From Acholeplasma sp. (lineage in GTDB: Bacteria > Bacillota_I > Bacilli_A > Acholeplasmatales > Acholeplasmataceae): a stretch of 58,043 bases of DNA. The notes beneath the pieces were generated by a model. It worked only from the letters and a program-made list of their open reading frames with translations. It had not been told where the DNA came from and did no database searches. The stretch lies in NCBI GenBank assembly GCA_003605085.1, contig QZKD01000045.1, positions 1 through 58,043 of the forward strand. Direction: 5' to 3'. A program made the translations under genes and the position numbers. Positions 8,380-17,406 of the stretch are shown here, piece by piece (positions within the stretch are counted from its first letter, which is position 1; each line of letters begins with the position of its first letter).

Positions 8380-10233
8380 ATGCGTCCTATCCAAGATCAT
8401 GATGTCAATGAGTATTTACTAGGTAAGCATGACCAAGCGTATGCGTTTTTAGGATCTCATCTCATAAAAAATTCGCAGGGTAAAGTCATAGCCACAGAAT
8501 TTAGCCTCTATGCACCCAATGCAAAAGAGGTAAGACTCGTGTCATCTTTCAACAACTATGAAGGATGGAAACATGTATTAACTCAAATTCATCCCATGGG
8601 ATTTTGGCGGATCGAAGTTCCAGGTGATCATACCTGGGCAACCTATAAATATGAAATCCATACCTTAGATCACCGCATTATCTATAAAGCGGATCCTTTT
8701 GCCCATTATGCAGAAGAACGACCCAATACCGCTTCTAAGGTTACCGATATCGATGGCTATGTTTGGCATGATCAAGAATGGTTATATAAAAAGAAGAAGG
8801 TCTATCAAGAACCGCTTTTAATCTATGAAGTACATCTAGGGTCATGGCGTCGTAAATTTGGTGGCTACAAGCCATTTAATGAAATCGTCGATGAACTGGT
8901 TTCCTATGTTCTTGAACAAGGCTTTACGCATGTAGAATTGTTACCCATTTATGAATACCCACTGGATGATTCCTGGGGCTATCAAGGAACAGGATTCTTC
9001 GCTCCGACTTCACGCTATGGTGTACCGATGGACTTCATGTATTTCATCGATCGCATGCATCAAGCGGGGATCGGTGTCATCTTAGACTGGGTTTTGGGAC
9101 ATATCTGCAAGGATGCTCACGGCCTATCATTCTTCGATGGGACTCCACTTTATGAGTTTCCTGATCAAGACCGGAGAGAAAACGTCACATGGGGCACGGA
9201 TAATCTTGATTTTTCAAAGGGTATTACCCGTAGTTTTATGTTATCAGCTCTAAATTTCTGGGTTGATTACTTCCATGTTGATGGATATAGAATCGATGCA
9301 GTATCCAATTTAATCTATTATTTAGGAAACAAAAACAAAGGTGTCAATCACGACGCCATCCAGTTTCTTCGCCAGATTTCTTTCCATCTTTTTGGTAAAG
9401 ATGACAGGATTCTTTTCATGGCGGAAGATTCAACCGATTACCCCTATGTAACACACCCCGTATCTTCAGGTGGCATAGGATTTAATTATAAGTGGAATAT
9501 GGGATTTATGAATGATGTTTTACGCTATTTCAAAGAAGATCCTATCCACCGCAAGTTTCATCACGATAAGATCACTTTTGGCTTAGTTTACGCCTTTAAT
9601 GAGCAATTTGTCCTTCCTTTTTCCCATGATGAAGTGGTTCATATGAAAGGATCGCTCGTCAATAAAATGCCAGGGGATTATTTCCAAAAAATGGCCAATT
9701 GGCGTTTACTCATCACCCTTTGGATGACACATCCTGGCAAAAAACTACTCATGATGGGTCAAGAGTTCGCCCAGTTTTCCGAATGGAACTTTAGTGGTGA
9801 ACTCGATTGGCATCTCTTTACTTATCCTGCACATGATGCGGCAAACAGGTTCTTTCGTGACCTAGCACAAGTCTATCGACATCATGATGGACTCTATCAA
9901 TATGATCATCATCCCAAAGGGTTCGAATGGTCTGTTGTGGATGATCAGGCACAAAGTATCTTCGCCTATATCAGAAGAAGTGATATAGAAACACTGGTTG
10001 TTGTCCTTAATATGACACCCAATGTCCACGAATCCTATGAAATTGGTGTACCCTTAGAGGGTAAGTATGAAGAGATACTAAATAGCGATAAAGAAATCTA
10101 TTTTGGTAGTGGGCAATATAACGGTGTACCCTTAAAAACATTCAAAGGTAACAGACAGCAATTCCAGTATTACATCAAGCCTAAAATTGGACCACTCACG
10201 GGAATGATCTTTAGATATCAAGGAAAAAAATAA
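8380..10233 (+). CDS. glgB: 1,4-alpha-glucan branching enzyme (GH13_9)
   Basis: Transfers a cut alpha-1,4 chain to a 6-hydroxyl, creating alpha-1,6 branches. The 617 residues hold an N-terminal CBM48 (FSLYAPNAKEV), the YEVHLGSW motif, the GYQGTGFFAPTSRYG motif typical of branching enzymes, nucleophile D306, acid/base E349 and D417 in SHDEVVHMKGS. Region I reads DWVLGHICKD instead of the common DWVPGHFPKD. An AGGAGG ribosome site precedes the ATG. It is the last gene of the operon and a strong terminator follows. No glycogen synthase or ADP-glucose pyrophosphorylase gene lies in this window, so the glucan it branches may be remodelled dextrin rather than de novo glycogen. Confidence 0.94.
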   Translation: MRPIQDHDVNEYLLGKHDQAYAFLGSHLIKNSQGKVIATEFSLYAPNAKEVRLVSSFNNYEGWKHVLTQIHPMGFWRIEVPGDHTWATYKYEIHTLDHRIIYKADPFAHYAEERPNTASKVTDIDGYVWHDQEWLYKKKKVYQEPLLIYEVHLGSWRRKFGGYKPFNEIVDELVSYVLEQGFTHVELLPIYEYPLDDSWGYQGTGFFAPTSRYGVPMDFMYFIDRMHQAGIGVILDWVLGHICKDAHGLSFFDGTPLYEFPDQDRRENVTWGTDNLDFSKGITRSFMLSALNFWVDYFHVDGYRIDAVSNLIYYLGNKNKGVNHDAIQFLRQISFHLFGKDDRILFMAEDSTDYPYVTHPVSSGGIGFNYKWNMGFMNDVLRYFKEDPIHRKFHHDKITFGLVYAFNEQFVLPFSHDEVVHMKGSLVNKMPGDYFQKMANWRLLITLWMTHPGKKLLMMGQEFAQFSEWNFSGELDWHLFTYPAHDAANRFFRDLAQVYRHHDGLYQYDHHPKGFEWSVVDDQAQSIFAYIRRSDIETLVVVLNMTPNVHESYEIGVPLEGKYEEILNSDKEIYFGSGQYNGVPLKTFKGNRQQFQYYIKPKIGPLTGMIFRYQGKK

Positions 10234-10261
10234 GTTTGAGGATGTCCTCAAACTTTTTTTA
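10232..10261 (+). terminator. Terminator after glgB, likely bidirectional
   Basis: A perfect 10-bp stem (10232-10241 with 10246-10255) and an ATGT loop are followed by a T run on the plus strand. The A run just upstream provides a T run for the convergent repressor gene on the minus strand. Confidence 0.9.
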
Positions 10262-11230
10262 TTTTGTCGTTTCTCTTTCGATGAGTTTAACATCAATGAT
10301 GTCATGTAAACTATCAAGTTCAACCCCACGAATGAGTCGAGTTAGATTGATAAATGATTGTTTTCCCATGAAGTTGACGGATTGATGGATCGTTGTAATG
10401 GATGGACTGACCCATTTAGAATAGGGTGTATCATCATAACCGACCAGAGATACATCCTTGGGAACCTTTTTACCTAATTTCTGCAAGATGTTGAGTGTGG
10501 CAAACGCTAAGGTATCTGAGAAGGTAAAAATGCCATCGACATGAGGATTATTCTTTAAAACTTCTTCGATTAATCGTGTATCTGGACTTACTAAATCGAA
10601 ATCAAAGATATCCGCATAAAGATCATGTTTCTTGATTTCATTTAAAAATCCAATGGTACGTTCCATCGTGGTTAAAAGGAATGATGGCCCGCGAAAAACG
10701 ATTAAGTGTTTCGCACCTGATTTGACTAAGCGCTGTGCGGCGAGCATGCCACCTTTGACATTGTCTGAAGTGATCGAAGGGATATTTTCATCCAAAATAT
10801 GGTCAACAGTGACCACAGGGATATTGAGTTCAGCAAGTTTATCTCTATTGGAGAAGTTAGAAGCAATAATAAGACCTTCAATGTTATATTGTTCAAAGAA
10901 TTTTAAATATTCAAGTTCACGGTCAGGATCATCTTGTGTATGGCAGAACATGATCTTATAGCCATAAGCTGCGGCTTGAGATTCAATGCCTTCGAGGAGT
11001 TCACCATAAAAAGAAGGTCCGATATGGGGAACAATCACCCCGATAATTTTCGAACTGCGATTGGTTAAACTCCTTGCAAGTTGATTGGGAATAAAACCTA
11101 GTTCCTTGATGATCTTATCGACAAGATCTTTGGTTTCTTCGTGAACATAGCCCTTTTGATTAATGACACGTGATACAGTTGAGACACTGACATTGGCGCG
11201 TTTAGCAACATCGCGAATCGTAGGTTTCAT
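10259..11230 (-). CDS. LacI-family transcriptional regulator, probable maltodextrin repressor
   Basis: DNA-binding regulator with an N-terminal LacI helix-turn-helix (residues 4-25, TIRDVAKRANVSVSTVSRV), a hinge near residue 50 and a periplasmic-binding-protein-like sugar sensor domain to the end. The 323 residues are typical. Its start overlaps the stop of the upstream neopullulanase by ATGA, so the two genes form an operon transcribed away from the alpha-glucosidase unit. It probably controls the maltodextrin genes through CG-centred sites such as those at 2649-2662 and 13092-13105, responding to a sugar or sugar phosphate. It resembles MalR/ScrR types more than CcpA in the sensor domain, but this is a judgement by eye. 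Confidence 0.88.
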   Translation of the reverse strand: MKPTIRDVAKRANVSVSTVSRVINQKGYVHEETKDLVDKIIKELGFIPNQLARSLTNRSSKIIGVIVPHIGPSFYGELLEGIESQAAAYGYKIMFCHTQDDPDRELEYLKFFEQYNIEGLIIASNFSNRDKLAELNIPVVTVDHILDENIPSITSDNVKGGMLAAQRLVKSGAKHLIVFRGPSFLLTTMERTIGFLNEIKKHDLYADIFDFDLVSPDTRLIEEVLKNNPHVDGIFTFSDTLAFATLNILQKLGKKVPKDVSLVGYDDTPYSKWVSPSITTIHQSVNFMGKQSFINLTRLIRGVELDSLHDIIDVKLIERETTK

Positions 11231-13032
11231 AAGGTTTCCTCCTTTTTTAGCAGCATAAAACTATACGCTTCTACGTTCATTGTATCATGAAGTGTGAGGA
11301 TTTGTTCAGTAAGTAAATCGATGTAGCGCCCTTGATAGTTTTTAGGAATGGTGATTAACCCTTTTTTGGGTTCATTATAGATCATCACAAGTAGTTCTGT
11401 TTCTTTATCACGCTTGGTGAATAGAAGTGCATTGGAATTAATAAAATGATAATCAGGATCACGCATCACAGGATAACTTTTTCTAAGTTGAATTAACTTT
11501 TTCGTAAACGAATAAAAATCGTGATCGATCTCTTGATTATCCCAAAGCATACAACGACGATTATCCGGGTCGTGTTCACCGGTTAATCCGATTTCATCCC
11601 CGTAATAAATATTGGGTGCACCACAGGATAAAAACATCAATAAATAAGAGAGCTTCACCCTTCTTGGATCATCTTTTAACCGTCTTTTAATGCGAATAGT
11701 ATCATGACTTCCAACCAAATTAAACATGTTTTCCATCACATTTTTAGGGGTTTGTGCAAGATAATTTTGAATCATATCGATGAATGTTTCTTTATCAAAT
11801 GTATGATCCAAATACTTCCAAACTGGATAAATAAGATCATAATTCATCACGGAATCCAGTTGATCACCACGGAGCCAAGGAATCGATGAATCCCAGTTCT
11901 CACCCAAAATAAAGGTTTCTTTTTTTGCTTTTCTTGAGACTTCTTTAATCTTACGAAGGAATTCATGAGAGACTTCATTGGAGACATCCAAACGCCATCC
12001 ATCGATGTCATGCTCCTTAATCCAATAGGTGATGACAGAAAGAAGATGTTCTTCAACCAAGGGGTTGGATGTGTTCCATTTTGGCATCACTGGAGTAAAG
12101 GCAAATGTTCTGAATCTCAAAGGGATACCATGATAGTTTATTGGCTTTCCTAGGCTATCTAAAGGAAAATTAACCACAGGGAACTCATCGATAAAAAATG
12201 CATCTTTATAGATACTTTTCTCACCGTTTTTGACCACATCTTGAAAGAAGGGATGATGGTATCCACAGTGATTAAATACACCATCAAGCATGACCTTTAT
12301 CCCTAATTGATGAGCTCTTTTTACCATTTCTTTAAATTCTTCATTTGTCCCTATTTGTGGGTCAATTAAAAAATAATCACTCGTATCATATTTATGAGCA
12401 GATGGAGAAAAAAAGATAGGGGTAAAGTAGATTCCGGTAATGCCAAGATCTGCTAAATAGGGAAGCTTCTCCATAATCCCTAAAAGATTTCCACCATAGT
12501 GTTCATGATTAAACACTGGGAGTTTACCCCAAGGAAGAACCGTCTCTTCGAGTGTGGTATAAAAACGGTCTGGAAAGATTTGATACCAAATCGTGTCTTT
12601 GACCCATGAAGGCGTATGATGTAAGTCCTCTTGATTGAGATAAGGGAAATTAAAATATTCTGTCAAATCATATTCTTGATACAACTCTTTTTCAGAAACA
12701 AACTCTTTGACGCGTTTCGCACCGAAAAGATAGGTATGCTCGGGTTCCTTTAAAATGAAGGCATACTTCGTACGAAAGTTTGCAGGTTTGATTTGGACAA
12801 AGTAAAAATCGAAGTCACGCGTTTGATAACGTTTCATCATAGGTGTGATGTCATGTTTCCAAACCATCTTCGTAGATAGTGCTGTTTTGTGCCATGAAAA
12901 AGGGTCTCCATGAATACATAGGACCTCAGTTAAGTCATTTTTTCCCGTGCGAAGCACAAGGTGGAGTGTGTCTTTATCATAGGCATACGCATACTCTGAT
13001 TTTGCTTGATGCCACAAGGCTAATCGATTCAT
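11227..13032 (-). CDS. Neopullulanase/cyclomaltodextrinase-type GH13_20 hydrolase
   Basis: Intracellular GH13 enzyme acting on cyclodextrins, pullulan or maltooligosaccharides. An N-terminal CBM34-like beta domain (about residues 1-130) precedes the barrel, which starts with DTIWYQIFPDRF. Catalytic residues are D349 in GWRLD, E378 in GENW and D444 in GSHD. An in-frame ATG lies at 13044, but I place the start at 13032 because GGTGAT sits 5 bases before it, whereas the upstream ATG has no ribosome site. There is no signal peptide. The gene overlaps the LacI-type regulator by 4 bases. Maltogenic amylase is an equally possible name; these subfamily activities overlap. Confidence 0.88.
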   Translation of the reverse strand: MNRLALWHQAKSEYAYAYDKDTLHLVLRTGKNDLTEVLCIHGDPFSWHKTALSTKMVWKHDITPMMKRYQTRDFDFYFVQIKPANFRTKYAFILKEPEHTYLFGAKRVKEFVSEKELYQEYDLTEYFNFPYLNQEDLHHTPSWVKDTIWYQIFPDRFYTTLEETVLPWGKLPVFNHEHYGGNLLGIMEKLPYLADLGITGIYFTPIFFSPSAHKYDTSDYFLIDPQIGTNEEFKEMVKRAHQLGIKVMLDGVFNHCGYHHPFFQDVVKNGEKSIYKDAFFIDEFPVVNFPLDSLGKPINYHGIPLRFRTFAFTPVMPKWNTSNPLVEEHLLSVITYWIKEHDIDGWRLDVSNEVSHEFLRKIKEVSRKAKKETFILGENWDSSIPWLRGDQLDSVMNYDLIYPVWKYLDHTFDKETFIDMIQNYLAQTPKNVMENMFNLVGSHDTIRIKRRLKDDPRRVKLSYLLMFLSCGAPNIYYGDEIGLTGEHDPDNRRCMLWDNQEIDHDFYSFTKKLIQLRKSYPVMRDPDYHFINSNALLFTKRDKETELLVMIYNEPKKGLITIPKNYQGRYIDLLTEQILTLHDTMNVEAYSFMLLKKEETL

Positions 13033-13048
13033 TTTTATCACCATGGCT

Positions 13049-13054
13049 ATTATA
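13049..13054 (-). promoter_or_regulatory. Putative -10 element for the neopullulanase-repressor operon
   Basis: A perfect TATAAT on the minus strand lies 17 bases before the chosen start at 13032. No good -35 is visible at the right distance, which suits an activated or weak promoter. The cre site at 13092-13105 is a few turns upstream. Confidence 0.4.
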
Positions 13055-13091
13055 TCATGCGGCTAAACAAAGTTGCGAAAATCCTAAAATA

Positions 13092-13105
13092 TGAAACCGC
13101 TAACA
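13092..13105. promoter_or_regulatory. cre-like catabolite-responsive element
   Basis: TGAAACCGCTAACA matches the CcpA cre consensus TGWAANCGNTNWCA at all 14 positions. It lies between the divergent neopullulanase-repressor and alpha-glucosidase-malQ operons, where one site could control both. The match is direct observation; binding by CcpA or by the local LacI-type protein is inferred. Confidence 0.7.
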
Positions 13106-13118
13106 TTATCTTAGATAA

Positions 13119-13137
13119 GTATCATTCATGATACAAT
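13119..13137 (+). promoter_or_regulatory. Palindromic operator and extended -10 ahead of the alpha-glucosidase
   Basis: A perfect inverted repeat, GTATCAT-TC-ATGATAC (13119-13134), overlaps TGATACAAT (13129-13137), which reads as an extended -10 element. Polymerase and a dimeric regulator could not occupy the DNA together. The alpha-glucosidase ribosome site and ATG follow at 13162. Confidence 0.5.
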
Positions 13138-13161
13138 GAGAATGAAAAAGGAGTCGACAAC

Positions 13162-14862
13162 ATGCAGCATTTTTGGTGGATGGAAAGTGTCGGTTACCAG
13201 ATCTATCCGAAAAGTTTTTTTGACAGCAATGACGATGGCATCGGTGACATCAAGGGCATCACATTAAAATTAGATTACTTACAAACACTGGGGGTCAATT
13301 TGATTTGGATTTGTCCCTTTTACGATTCACCTATGGTGGATAATGGTTATGATGTACGTAATTATTTTGATGTCGCAAAAGAGTTTGGCACGATGGATGA
13401 TGTCAAAGAACTCATTGAACAGGCACATCAAAAAGGAATTAAAATTATTTTAGATTATGTCTTAAACCATACCTCAGATGAACATCCTTGGTTTATCGAA
13501 GCGAAATCGAGCAAAGAAAATCCATACCGTGATTATTATCTTTGGCACGATGGAAAAATCGTGGATGGTAAAAAAGTTGAACCGACCAACTGGGGTTCAT
13601 TTTTTGGTGGTAGTGCTTGGAATTACGAACCTACAACTGACGCGTATTACATGAAGATTTTTGATGATAAAATGCCTGATCTCAATTGGGCAAATCCCAA
13701 AGTGCAAGATGAAATGATTTTGATTGCACAAAAGTGGTTAGATCTAGGTGTTGATGGATTTCGTATTGATGCTGTATCCCATCTCGATCGCGCACCACTT
13801 GAAGATGCTAGAGCAAATGAGGGTGAAAAATATCCACTCGATTGGAATAAGTTTTCCAATCTTCCACGTGTTCATGACTACTTAAAGCGATTAGCAAAAG
13901 AAGTGTTTAATCAAAGAGAATGTGTCACTATTGGAGAAGTCGGTGGGGCAGCATCCATCATAGAAGGTATTAAATATAGTGCTTTTGATTCCAAAGAGCT
14001 TTCTATGGTGTTCAATTTTGACCATAATTGGTGTAATAATTTACATGAAATCACGCACCCTAAAAAATTAAAAACCAATGTTAAAGCACTAAAAAATGTC
14101 TTTGATCGTTGGCAAACTGCTTTTAAAGACATTGGATGGTTGCCACTGAATTGGCTCAATCATGATCAACCACGCCTGATGAGTCAGTACGGTGACTATC
14201 GTTATCCTCTTGCTTCTGGAAAAATGCTAGCAACTGCATTACATATGATGCGTGGGACACCATTTATTTATCAAGGTGAAGAAATTGGTATGACGAATTT
14301 CCCCTTTGAAGATGTTAGCCAATTTAATGATGTTTCATCGATTGCAAATTATCGTTATCATCTTGAAAGAGATCCTGAAGATCCGGTTACTGCACTTAGA
14401 AAAGCGGCACTAAATTCAAGAGATAATCCTCGAACAGCGATGCAGTGGTCTAGTGATTGGTATGCTGGATTTTCCAGGGTTAAACCAGTTCCGCTTGTCA
14501 ATCCAAACCATAAAAAGATTAATGTAAAAAGAAATCTATCCAAGAAAAATTCTTTATGGTATCATTATCAACAGTTGATTGATTTAAGACGAAATAGCAT
14601 CTATAAAGAAGTCATTATCTATGGCACCTATGAGCTGATTGAAAAAGAAAGTGAACTTCATTATGCTTACTTGAGAAAAGATGATGAAAGAACACTTCTT
14701 GTTATCAATTCATTTAGTCGGAAAAAGTCAACATTTGATTTAAAAAACTATCAGATAATTCATAGAGTTATATCAAATTATCCCAAAACTAATATAAAAA
14801 ATGCCCAATTGCACTTAAAACCCTACGAATCAATTGTATTCGAGGTAAAGGAGAATCTATGA
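13162..14862 (+). CDS. malL: GH13_31 alpha-glucosidase / oligo-1,6-glucosidase type
   Basis: Cytoplasmic exo-acting glucosidase that releases glucose from the non-reducing end of short oligosaccharides. The 566 residues match the family. It begins with WWMESVGYQIYPKSF, shows LDYVLNHTSDEHPWF, and has nucleophile D203, acid/base E259 and D335. The GH13_31 QPDLN motif appears as MPDLNWANP (171-179). The residue after the nucleophile is Ala204; isomaltase-type members usually have Val there, so alpha-1,4 activity may be favoured (inference). AAAGGAG precedes the ATG. The stop overlaps the malQ start by ATGA, so they form an operon. Confidence 0.9.
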   Translation: MQHFWWMESVGYQIYPKSFFDSNDDGIGDIKGITLKLDYLQTLGVNLIWICPFYDSPMVDNGYDVRNYFDVAKEFGTMDDVKELIEQAHQKGIKIILDYVLNHTSDEHPWFIEAKSSKENPYRDYYLWHDGKIVDGKKVEPTNWGSFFGGSAWNYEPTTDAYYMKIFDDKMPDLNWANPKVQDEMILIAQKWLDLGVDGFRIDAVSHLDRAPLEDARANEGEKYPLDWNKFSNLPRVHDYLKRLAKEVFNQRECVTIGEVGGAASIIEGIKYSAFDSKELSMVFNFDHNWCNNLHEITHPKKLKTNVKALKNVFDRWQTAFKDIGWLPLNWLNHDQPRLMSQYGDYRYPLASGKMLATALHMMRGTPFIYQGEEIGMTNFPFEDVSQFNDVSSIANYRYHLERDPEDPVTALRKAALNSRDNPRTAMQWSSDWYAGFSRVKPVPLVNPNHKKINVKRNLSKKNSLWYHYQQLIDLRRNSIYKEVIIYGTYELIEKESELHYAYLRKDDERTLLVINSFSRKKSTFDLKNYQIIHRVISNYPKTNIKNAQLHLKPYESIVFEVKENL

Positions 14863-16334
14863 GACGAAGCGGTGTATTACTTCATATTTCCAGTCTACCC
14901 AGCCCCTACGGGATTGGAACTTTTGGCAAAGCAGCCTATGACTTTGTCGATAAACTCTATCAAGCTGAACAAACCTACTGGCAAATATTACCTCTTGGAC
15001 CTACCTCCTACGGTGACTCTCCTTATCAGACGTTTTCTGCATTTGCGAATAACCCCTATTTTATTGATTTAGACATGCTCATTGATGAGGGTCTATTGAC
15101 GCAAAGTGATATTCAATCAACCTTTAATCATCCTCGTTATATTGAATTTGATCACTTATATGAAGAGCGATTTGACGTCTTAAAAAAAGCTTTTCATCGT
15201 TTTAATCGTTCGGATTATGCCTATCAACAGTTCATTTTTGATAATCGTTATTGGCTTTACGATTACGCCTTATTTATGGCACTTAAAGTGTATCATCAAG
15301 GACGCTCATGGGAAGAATGGCATGAAGATTTACGCCATCGAAAACCAGAAACCCTTCTTCATTATCAAGATCTTCTCAAGGAAGATGTTGAGTTTTATCA
15401 GTTTATCCAATTTAAGGCTTACCAACAATGGTATCAACTCAAAAATTATGCCAATCAAAAAGGAATTCAATTTATCGGTGACATGCCCATCTATATTTCC
15501 TACGATTCTGCAGATGTTTGGGCAAAACCTGAGTATTTCTACTTAGATCATCAAAGATTACCGATTGATGTGGCAGGGGTCCCACCTGATAATTTCTCCA
15601 AAGATGGTCAGTTATGGGGAAATCCACTATATAACTGGGACAAGCTTAAAGAAGATCATTATTCATGGTGGATTGAACGTGTTTCCTCATCGATTCATTT
15701 GTTTGATATGATCCGTATCGATCATTTTATTGGGTTCCAAAATTTCTATGCGGTTCCTTATGGTCATAAAACGGCAGCTCATGGTCAGTGGCGAAAAGGT
15801 CCTGGTGTCGAACTCTTTCACGCCATCAAGCATGCATTAGGCGATGTGAACATCATTGCTGAAGATTTAGGAGTCATCACAGATGACGTGAGAAAACTTC
15901 TCAAAGCTACGGGATTCCCAGGGATGAAGTTACTGCAATTCGCTTTCGATTCTAGAGAAGAAAGCGACTATATTCCCCATCGCTACGAACATAATACCAT
16001 CGCGTATACAGGAACTCATGATAATGAGACAACATTGCAGTGGTTTAAGAAACTTCCCAAGACAGATCTAAATTATTGTTTAAATTACATCAACCATCGA
16101 GGAGGTCATCGTGTGGATAGTTTGATTAAAGCAACTCTCCAATGTCCTGCAAACACAGCGATCATCCCCATGCAAGATTGGTTGCATTTAGGAAAAGAAG
16201 CTCGGATGAATATCCCTTCAACCACGGGAAACAATTGGCGTTGGAGAATGCTTATGGAAGAATTCAATGCTGACTTGATAAATAAGATGAAATCGTTTAC
16301 ACTATTATATGGTAGAGGATATCATTCCAAATGA
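14859..16334 (+). CDS. malQ: 4-alpha-glucanotransferase (amylomaltase, GH77)
   Basis: Transfers maltodextrin segments between chains and releases glucose, so that short maltooligosaccharides become phosphorylase substrates. The 491 residues are a single GH77 barrel. It opens with RRSGVLLHISSLPSPYGIG and contains the GDSPYQ stretch. Catalytic motifs IRIDHFIGF, IIAEDLG and GTHDNETT are all present. It is translationally coupled to the upstream alpha-glucosidase by a 4-base overlap; the GH5 gene begins 36 bases after its stop. Together with GlgP and pullulanase it completes an intracellular maltodextrin route. Confidence 0.96.
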   Translation: MRRSGVLLHISSLPSPYGIGTFGKAAYDFVDKLYQAEQTYWQILPLGPTSYGDSPYQTFSAFANNPYFIDLDMLIDEGLLTQSDIQSTFNHPRYIEFDHLYEERFDVLKKAFHRFNRSDYAYQQFIFDNRYWLYDYALFMALKVYHQGRSWEEWHEDLRHRKPETLLHYQDLLKEDVEFYQFIQFKAYQQWYQLKNYANQKGIQFIGDMPIYISYDSADVWAKPEYFYLDHQRLPIDVAGVPPDNFSKDGQLWGNPLYNWDKLKEDHYSWWIERVSSSIHLFDMIRIDHFIGFQNFYAVPYGHKTAAHGQWRKGPGVELFHAIKHALGDVNIIAEDLGVITDDVRKLLKATGFPGMKLLQFAFDSREESDYIPHRYEHNTIAYTGTHDNETTLQWFKKLPKTDLNYCLNYINHRGGHRVDSLIKATLQCPANTAIIPMQDWLHLGKEARMNIPSTTGNNWRWRMLMEEFNADLINKMKSFTLLYGRGYHSK

Positions 16335-16370
16335 GGATAGTGCCTACTATCCTTTTTCATTGAGGTGGCT

Positions 16371-17378
16371 ATGGATAAAATTAAAGGTGTCAATCTTGGC
16401 GGATGGTTCGTCCTTGAATCGTGGATGAAGCCTTCTCTTTTTGAAGGGATCGATTCAAAGGATGAAACAGGATTTGTCACAAAGCATAAGCATCCTGAGG
16501 ATGCCTTAAGCACACATTGGCATACATTTATCACCAAAGAGGATTTCGTGTATTTAAAGCGTATTGGTATCACCTCAGTTCGCTTACCCATTGCCTGGTG
16601 GTTTCAAGGCGATGATCCTTATGTAGCCAGCATTCCCTATATCCACCAAGCGATGAAATGGGCAGCTGAAGTAGGTCTTGATGTTTTACTAGACCTTCAT
16701 ACAGCTCCTGGTTGTCAAAACGGGTTTGATAATGGGGGCATCGAAGGTGTTTTGACATGGCATCTCTCACAAAAAAACATCGATTTAACGACTGATCGTT
16801 TGGAATCCATTGTCGTAATGTTTAAAGACTATCCTTCATTTTTTGGCATCGAAGTTCTCAATGAACCTCATGCAACGATCGACATGCGGATTTTACAGCG
16901 CTTTTATGCGACTGCGTACCATCGTCTAAGAAAGCATACGGATAAACTGATTGTCTTTCATGATGCATTTCGTCCTAAAGATCCCTCATGGAGTTCATTT
17001 TTTCAAACGCATAAGATGACCCACATCGCTTTTGACCTACATCTTTATCATTGTTTCGATGCTAAATTAGCTGAAAGCACCTTTGATGAACATATTGCAG
17101 TGATTATGAATGAACGTCTTCCCATGATCAAAGAGATTTCAACCTTTGTTCCTGTCATTATTGGAGAATGGTCTTTGGGCATCCGTTATAAATCAGAACA
17201 AACACCGAGTGAATTTAATCAAAAAATACTCACTCGATTGCTTGCAGATGTGCAACTTTATGTTTACTCACAAGCTTACGGATTTTACTTCTGGAGTTAT
17301 AAGATTGAACGCAACTCACATCTACAATGGGATTTTAAACGTTTAATTAAAGAAGGAATCCTTCCTTCACAATTCTAA
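16371..17378 (+). CDS. GH5-family glycoside hydrolase, cytoplasmic
   Basis: Retaining beta-glycosidase of clan A, resembling exo-beta-1,3-glucanase-like GH5 members. It opens with KIKGVNLGGWFVLESWM, has the acid/base glutamate E165 in EVLNEPH and the nucleophile E266 in IIGEWSLG, and fills 335 residues with one barrel. A GTG at 16365 is in frame, but ATG 16371 is preferred because GAGGTG (16362-16367) sits 3 bases upstream of it. There is no signal peptide, so the substrate should be an imported small beta-glucoside or glucan fragment. It follows malQ in the same direction, which is unusual for a beta-active enzyme. No plus-strand terminator follows. Confidence 0.83.
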   Translation: MDKIKGVNLGGWFVLESWMKPSLFEGIDSKDETGFVTKHKHPEDALSTHWHTFITKEDFVYLKRIGITSVRLPIAWWFQGDDPYVASIPYIHQAMKWAAEVGLDVLLDLHTAPGCQNGFDNGGIEGVLTWHLSQKNIDLTTDRLESIVVMFKDYPSFFGIEVLNEPHATIDMRILQRFYATAYHRLRKHTDKLIVFHDAFRPKDPSWSSFFQTHKMTHIAFDLHLYHCFDAKLAESTFDEHIAVIMNERLPMIKEISTFVPVIIGEWSLGIRYKSEQTPSEFNQKILTRLLADVQLYVYSQAYGFYFWSYKIERNSHLQWDFKRLIKEGILPSQF

Positions 17379-17406
17379 AAAAAAAGGAATCCATGTTTGG
17401 ATTCCT
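17377..17406 (-). terminator. Terminator of the amino acid ABC transporter operon
   Basis: A perfect 9-bp stem (17385-17393 with 17398-17406) and a TGTT loop are followed, on the minus strand, by nine T residues. It overlaps the glnQ stop codon. On the plus strand no T run follows, so it serves the minus-strand operon. Confidence 0.85.
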
